DNA of 42,488 bases from a virus, in the IMG/VR virus record IMGVR_UViG_3300032323_001008, positions 1 to 42,488 of that record. The stretch is one strand, 5' to 3'. The notes below the pieces were generated by a model. That model worked only from the letters and a program-made list of their open reading frames with translations, did not search any database and was not told where the DNA came from. How positions within the stretch are numbered: the first letter of the stretch is position 1; the number at the start of each line of letters is the position of its first letter. Of the stretch, positions 40,641 to 42,488 are shown piece after piece. A program made the position numbers and the translations under genes.

Positions 40641-41203
40641 TGCCTAAAGAATTAACATTTACAGATTCTCATCCATTCAATCTCAATAGAGAGATTGTGT
40701 GGAGCTTTACCCAAGCCATAACAGGAACCGATAATACGTTTTCCACGTTTTTAACACAAACATCTGCAATATCATCTAAGATAGTGGATGTGGAATTTGA
40801 TCAGAGTCATATATTCATATCAAATAAAGATGTGATCACAAATACGGTGGCATTATCATCTCTAAATTCAGCATTTATTCGTCTTTCTTCACGCCCTGTT
40901 GAACAGGTGATGAGATTTCGCTTCACAAATGCAGATAAAATATCCATAGATTTTAAAAGATTCGGGGAATTTGTGGAATTATACTCCACTCCAATTGATA
41001 TTGTCATAAATCCCGAATCAAATGTGAATTGTGGATATTCTTTTACATCCACTCTGTCGTCCACTTTATTTTTCAAGAATTTTCATGTTTGGGGGAGTGC
41101 ATTATCCTCAACATATACCACAAATTCTTTTACACCATTGACAAGTGATATTGTTACACAATATACTACCATATCCGGTATTTCAGCATATAGATTTCTT
41201 TAA
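40640..41203 (+). CDS. tail-associated beta-rich protein
   Basis: The 187-aa product is Ser/Thr/Phe-rich, beta-predicted throughout, with a WSFTQAITGTDNTFSTFL segment near residues 21-38. It has no recognised domain. Its place between fibre genes and the mucin-like gene points to a structural or adsorption function. Confidence 0.6.
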   Translation: MPKELTFTDSHPFNLNREIVWSFTQAITGTDNTFSTFLTQTSAISSKIVDVEFDQSHIFISNKDVITNTVALSSLNSAFIRLSSRPVEQVMRFRFTNADKISIDFKRFGEFVELYSTPIDIVINPESNVNCGYSFTSTLSSTLFFKNFHVWGSALSSTYTTNSFTPLTSDIVTQYTTISGISAYRFL

Positions 41204-41205
41204 TT

Positions 41206-42204
41206 ATGGCATGTGAAGATTTTATAATTGATGGCATGTCATATGCCCCTGTATATCTAGACAATAGAATGACTCAGGGGGTCATCACGGATTACATATT
41301 AGGGCCATATACCAACACCGCGTCCATTGACAACCTTGCAAGTCCTTGGACATTAGTGGAATTATTATCCGGTAATGGGGTCGCCGATGGTGAAATATCA
41401 TTTGGTGTGTCGGAAGGTAGCGTAGTGACCCTAAACATTAATACTTATTCTTCCGATCCCGAAATTCCTTACCAAGTAGTAGTAGAAATTTATTCAAATT
41501 TTGAATATCCAACGATGGTGTATCTCAATCATTTTTTTCCATCAGCTACAAAAAGTTTAGAATTATCGGAGTGTTGTAATGTGGTTGCCATTTATGCTAC
41601 CGTAGCTGAATACAGTGAAGATGCGAGCGGGGCTGTAAGTGTTGAGGTGAGTGTATCATCCATCACTCAAAATCTTGCATGTTCGGAGTCCCCCACAACA
41701 ACAGAGGCTCCCACAACCACCACAGAGCCTCCTATAACCACAACGGGAAGTCCCACCACTCCTCCACCATCTACTTCTAGCACTCCTCCACCATCTACTT
41801 CTAGCACTCCTCCACCATCTACTTCTAGCACTCCTCCACCATCTACTTCTAGCACTCCTCCACCATCTACTTCTAGCACCACAGAGCCTCCTGTCACCAC
41901 AGAGCCTCCTATCACCACAACAGGAAGTCCTAGCACTTCCTGTTGTCCTTGTTCGTGTATATTACCAGAACCGCCAACCACACCATCGTTCCCACCAGCG
42001 ATTCCTATTTTAACCACTAGGACAATACCTCCCATATTCATCGTCACCTCAACACCATCTCCAATTAATCCTCTCACAGACTTCATCATCACCACTCCAC
42101 CCCCACCCACAACAATCACCACTACTACAACCACAAGCACTACCACGACAGTCACAACAATGATAATTAAGTGTGAAAGTCCTTGCAATAATCTCGGTTT
42201 CTAA
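41206..42204 (+). CDS. mucin-like Thr/Ser/Pro repeat protein
   Basis: The 332-aa product has a globular N-terminal half (about 160 residues, beta-rich) and a C-terminal half almost entirely of Thr, Pro and Ser. The core is five exact TPPPSTSS octapeptides (bases 41758-41877), flanked on each side by a TTEPPITTTGSP segment. A Cys-rich CCPCSC cluster follows (about residues 246-251), then more Thr-rich sequence and a final CESPCNN. Such sequences are extended, rod-like and in other systems heavily O-glycosylated. A glycosyltransferase gene starts 10 nt downstream. The role is probably a surface-exposed tail or adsorption fibre; no family recognised. Confidence 0.72.
   Translation: MACEDFIIDGMSYAPVYLDNRMTQGVITDYILGPYTNTASIDNLASPWTLVELLSGNGVADGEISFGVSEGSVVTLNINTYSSDPEIPYQVVVEIYSNFEYPTMVYLNHFFPSATKSLELSECCNVVAIYATVAEYSEDASGAVSVEVSVSSITQNLACSESPTTTEAPTTTTEPPITTTGSPTTPPPSTSSTPPPSTSSTPPPSTSSTPPPSTSSTPPPSTSSTTEPPVTTEPPITTTGSPSTSCCPCSCILPEPPTTPSFPPAIPILTTRTIPPIFIVTSTPSPINPLTDFIITTPPPPTTITTTTTTSTTTTVTTMIIKCESPCNNLGF
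41758..41877 (+). repeat. five tandem 24-bp repeats
   Basis: Five identical 24-bp units (ACTCCTCCACCATCTACTTC plus TAGC) code TPPPSTSS. Identity at the DNA level, including third positions, means recent expansion or active slippage and recombination. Imperfect copies of a GAGCCTCCTATAACCACAAC-type segment flank the array on both sides. Confidence 0.95.
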
Positions 42205-42210
42205 TAATTA
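42183..42210 (+). promoter_or_regulatory. promoter for the last glycosyltransferase gene
   Basis: TTGCAA (42183-42188), 16 nt, TAATTA (42205-42210), then 4 nt to the ATG at 42215. The same -10 is seen at 20214-20219. Confidence 0.45.
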
Positions 42211-42214
42211 GTGT

Positions 42215-42488
42215 ATGCGGAAATTAACAATAGGCATGGCCACCCATGACGATTATGATGGAGTGTATTTCACCATTCAATCCATTCGATTATATCACTC
42301 CGAGGTGTTAAATGATATTGAATTTGTTATTATTGATAATAACCCCGATAGTGAACATGGAAAGGCTCTTAGAAATTTTATAAAATGGATTAAAGAACCT
42401 GTTCAATATCTTCCATTTACCAAATATAAGGCAACATCCGTAAAAAATAAGGTATTTGAGCTTGCAGATACACCATATGTTTTGTGTA
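42215..42488 (+). CDS. glycosyltransferase family 2 protein (5' part only)
   Basis: The frame runs off the window end after 91 codons. It begins MRKLTIGMATHDDYDGVYFT and has IEFVIIDNNPDSEHG near residues 36-50, the usual GT-A/GT2 nucleotide-sugar-binding opening (strand, then D-x-x-x-S/D). It has a promoter-like element 4 nt upstream. Placement after the mucin-like gene suggests a role in glycosylating tail proteins, which is inference. The rest of the gene is outside the window. Confidence 0.75.
   Translation, partial: MRKLTIGMATHDDYDGVYFTIQSIRLYHSEVLNDIEFVIIDNNPDSEHGKALRNFIKWIKEPVQYLPFTKYKATSVKNKVFELADTPYVLC

Noticed and set aside
41667-42188. A long open frame on the minus strand, rich in Val and Gly
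   Set aside because: It is the complement of the Thr/Pro-rich repeats of the mucin-like gene; its composition is a by-product and it has no promoter-like start.
1-42488. tRNA genes, CRISPR arrays, IS elements, attachment sites
   Set aside because: No cloverleaf-like sequence, regularly spaced repeats, transposase or integrase was seen by eye on either strand; a tRNAscan or repeat search would be needed to exclude short cases.

Overview
The window is a contiguous piece of a lytic, T4-superfamily myovirus genome (tailed dsDNA phage). The evidence is an almost complete set of T4-type replication, recombination and late-transcription genes: uvsW, gene 55 sigma, 47/46 nuclease, 43 polymerase, uvsX, 41 helicase, 33-59-32, 45 clamp and 61 primase. 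They are followed by a baseplate wedge gene 6 and a tail/adsorption block. The DNA is AT-rich and genes are packed with 1-11 nt overlaps or gaps of a few tens of bases. No tRNA, IS element, CRISPR array or integrase was seen. No stretch over 300 bases lacks a gene; the longest non-coding stretch is 1-105. Host identity is not shown. The strongly conserved TTGAC -35 with a looser -10, and the many apparently leaderless genes, would suit an alphaproteobacterial host, but this is only a suggestion.

Layout. 1-2134: small genes, including a probable UvsY-like mediator. 2161-7293: uvsW, sigma 55, 47 and 46 with small unknown genes between. 7299-9304: two unknowns and a GT4-type glycosyltransferase. 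9338-14433: polymerase 43, an unknown, a conserved small protein, uvsX and a probable N4-cytosine-type DNA methyltransferase. 14430-16596: two leftward genes. 16647-18964: a GT2-type glycosyltransferase, a zinc-ribbon protein and helicase 41. 18974-21079: an accessory pocket with a probable ADP-ribosyltransferase-fold protein, a 70-aa protein and a degenerate DHH/DHHA1 phosphoesterase, each with its own promoter. 21081-26430: 33-59-32, a Pro/Gln-rich unknown, clamp 45, five small unknowns and primase 61. 26432-26851: one leftward gene. 26887-42204: rightward structural genes (baseplate gp6, a PKD-domain protein, large baseplate/tail proteins, a LamG-like protein, a gp10-like collar-domain protein, two paralogous tropism-type fibre proteins and a mucin-like Thr/Ser/Pro repeat protein). 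42215-end: start of a GT2 glycosyltransferase.

The most unusual signal is regulatory. At least eleven genes carry TAAATA exactly 5-6 nt before the start codon, and at least a dozen have a TTGAC-like hexamer exactly 16 nt upstream of a -10-like hexamer that itself ends 4-9 nt before the start codon. Transcription from such sites should begin at or next to the start codon, so these mRNAs would be leaderless, and Shine-Dalgarno sequences are indeed rare. The sites form two groups: TTGACA-containing ones before replication and accessory genes, and ones with only TAAATA (resembling the T4 late box TATAAATA) before structural genes and before all four leftward genes. The phage sigma (gp55), coactivator candidate (gp33) and clamp (gp45) that would read the late class are encoded in the same window.
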